Shown here: piece by piece, positions 44,897 through 45,012 of the stretch | Position numbering within the stretch: the first letter of the stretch is position 1 | How the letters are laid out: each line of letters begins with the position of its first letter | Source of the DNA: UBA4582 sp047630175 | GTDB lineage: Bacteria > Pseudomonadota > Gammaproteobacteria > Pseudomonadales > Azotimanducaceae | Length of the DNA stretch: 45,012 nucleotides | Assembly (NCBI GenBank): GCA_047630175.1 | Contig: JBLHVI010000024.1 | Coordinates: 1 to 45,012, forward strand | Direction of reading: 5' to 3' | Position numbers and translations under genes: made by a program | The notes under the pieces: generated by a model | The model's database searches: none | What the model was told of the DNA's origin: nothing | The model's input: only the letters and a program-made list of their open reading frames with translations

Positions 44897-45012
44897 ATGA
44901 ATTGGAAGGGAATTTTCTTCATTAGTGTTATCGCATACGCTGGCTATCAACACTTCAATCGAAACGATTCTAGTCAGTTTTTTGCTAACCACACGGTCGA
45001 TGGGCTGGTAGA
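44897..45012 (+). CDS. Partial gene running off the right edge; membrane-anchored or exported protein
   Basis: Open from ATG 44897 to the window end (38 codons). It begins MNWKGIFFISVIAYAGYQHF, one hydrophobic N-terminal segment, followed by NRNDSSQFFANHTVDG. The form resembles the start of small membrane-anchored thiol-redox proteins, but too little is present to name it. It has no strong ribosome-binding site. Confidence 0.45.
   Translation, partial: MNWKGIFFISVIAYAGYQHFNRNDSSQFFANHTVDGLV

Overview
This window looks like chromosomal DNA of a marine, possibly host-associated gammaproteobacterium. The evidence is a large TonB-dependent receptor, bifunctional PutA, a DUF3604 / PpiC-type isomerase / HupE-UreJ trio, several sulfatases, a TauD-type dioxygenase and a taurine-pyruvate-type aminotransferase. 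No rRNA, tRNA, CRISPR array, prophage or recognisable defence system was seen. About 60% of the window is intact coding sequence. Much of the rest holds fossils: frameshifted, deleted or truncated genes and fragments of IS66, IS3 and IS91 transposases. This is the pattern of a genome under relaxed selection; the host-associated lifestyle is inference.

Layout. 0-3.9 kb (minus): TonB receptor followed by the aminotransferase. 4.8-8.1 kb (plus): TPP riboswitch, thiM-thiE-thiD, an eroded ThiY-like ORF and tenA, a salvage route for thiamine. 8.1-13.2 kb: decayed DNA with one intact HAD phosphatase (minus) among remnants of a TonB receptor, a GNAT acetyltransferase, an IS66 transposase and a possible BASS transporter. 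13.2-17.5 kb (plus): intact DUF3604 lipoprotein, membrane-anchored PpiC-type protein and HupE/UreJ protein, ending in a hairpin. 17.5-20.4 kb: decayed DNA with one intact small ORF and an IS3-type fragment. 20.5-24.5 kb (plus): an unusual metallo-beta-lactamase-fold alkylsulfatase homologue and a formylglycine-type sulfatase. 24.5-25.6 kb: RND efflux pump remnant. 25.7-29.5 kb (plus): putA with an intrinsic terminator. 30-32.2 kb (plus): fossil class III CoA-transferase, then an intact TauD-family dioxygenase. 32.6-37.6 kb: imidase/deacetylase-like lipoprotein (minus), copper amine oxidase (plus), NylB-type serine hydrolase (minus) and an NTF2-like secreted protein (minus). 38.5-39.3 kb: nadA fossil. 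39.5-41.5 kb (plus): aconitase. 41.7-45 kb: sulfatase fossil, IS91 fossil, isochorismatase-family fossil and the start of a gene running off the edge.

How the genes may work together. The intact catabolic genes share a theme of scavenging small sulfur and nitrogen compounds: a taurine-type aminotransferase, a TauD-type dioxygenase, two sulfatases, a copper amine oxidase, imide- and amide-hydrolase-like enzymes, and proline oxidation to glutamate. The thi genes recycle thiazole and pyrimidine under TPP control, but the substrate-binding protein for precursor uptake is eroded and its transport partners are not in the window. A four-copy degenerate repeat lies only in decayed intervals and may mark past insertions.
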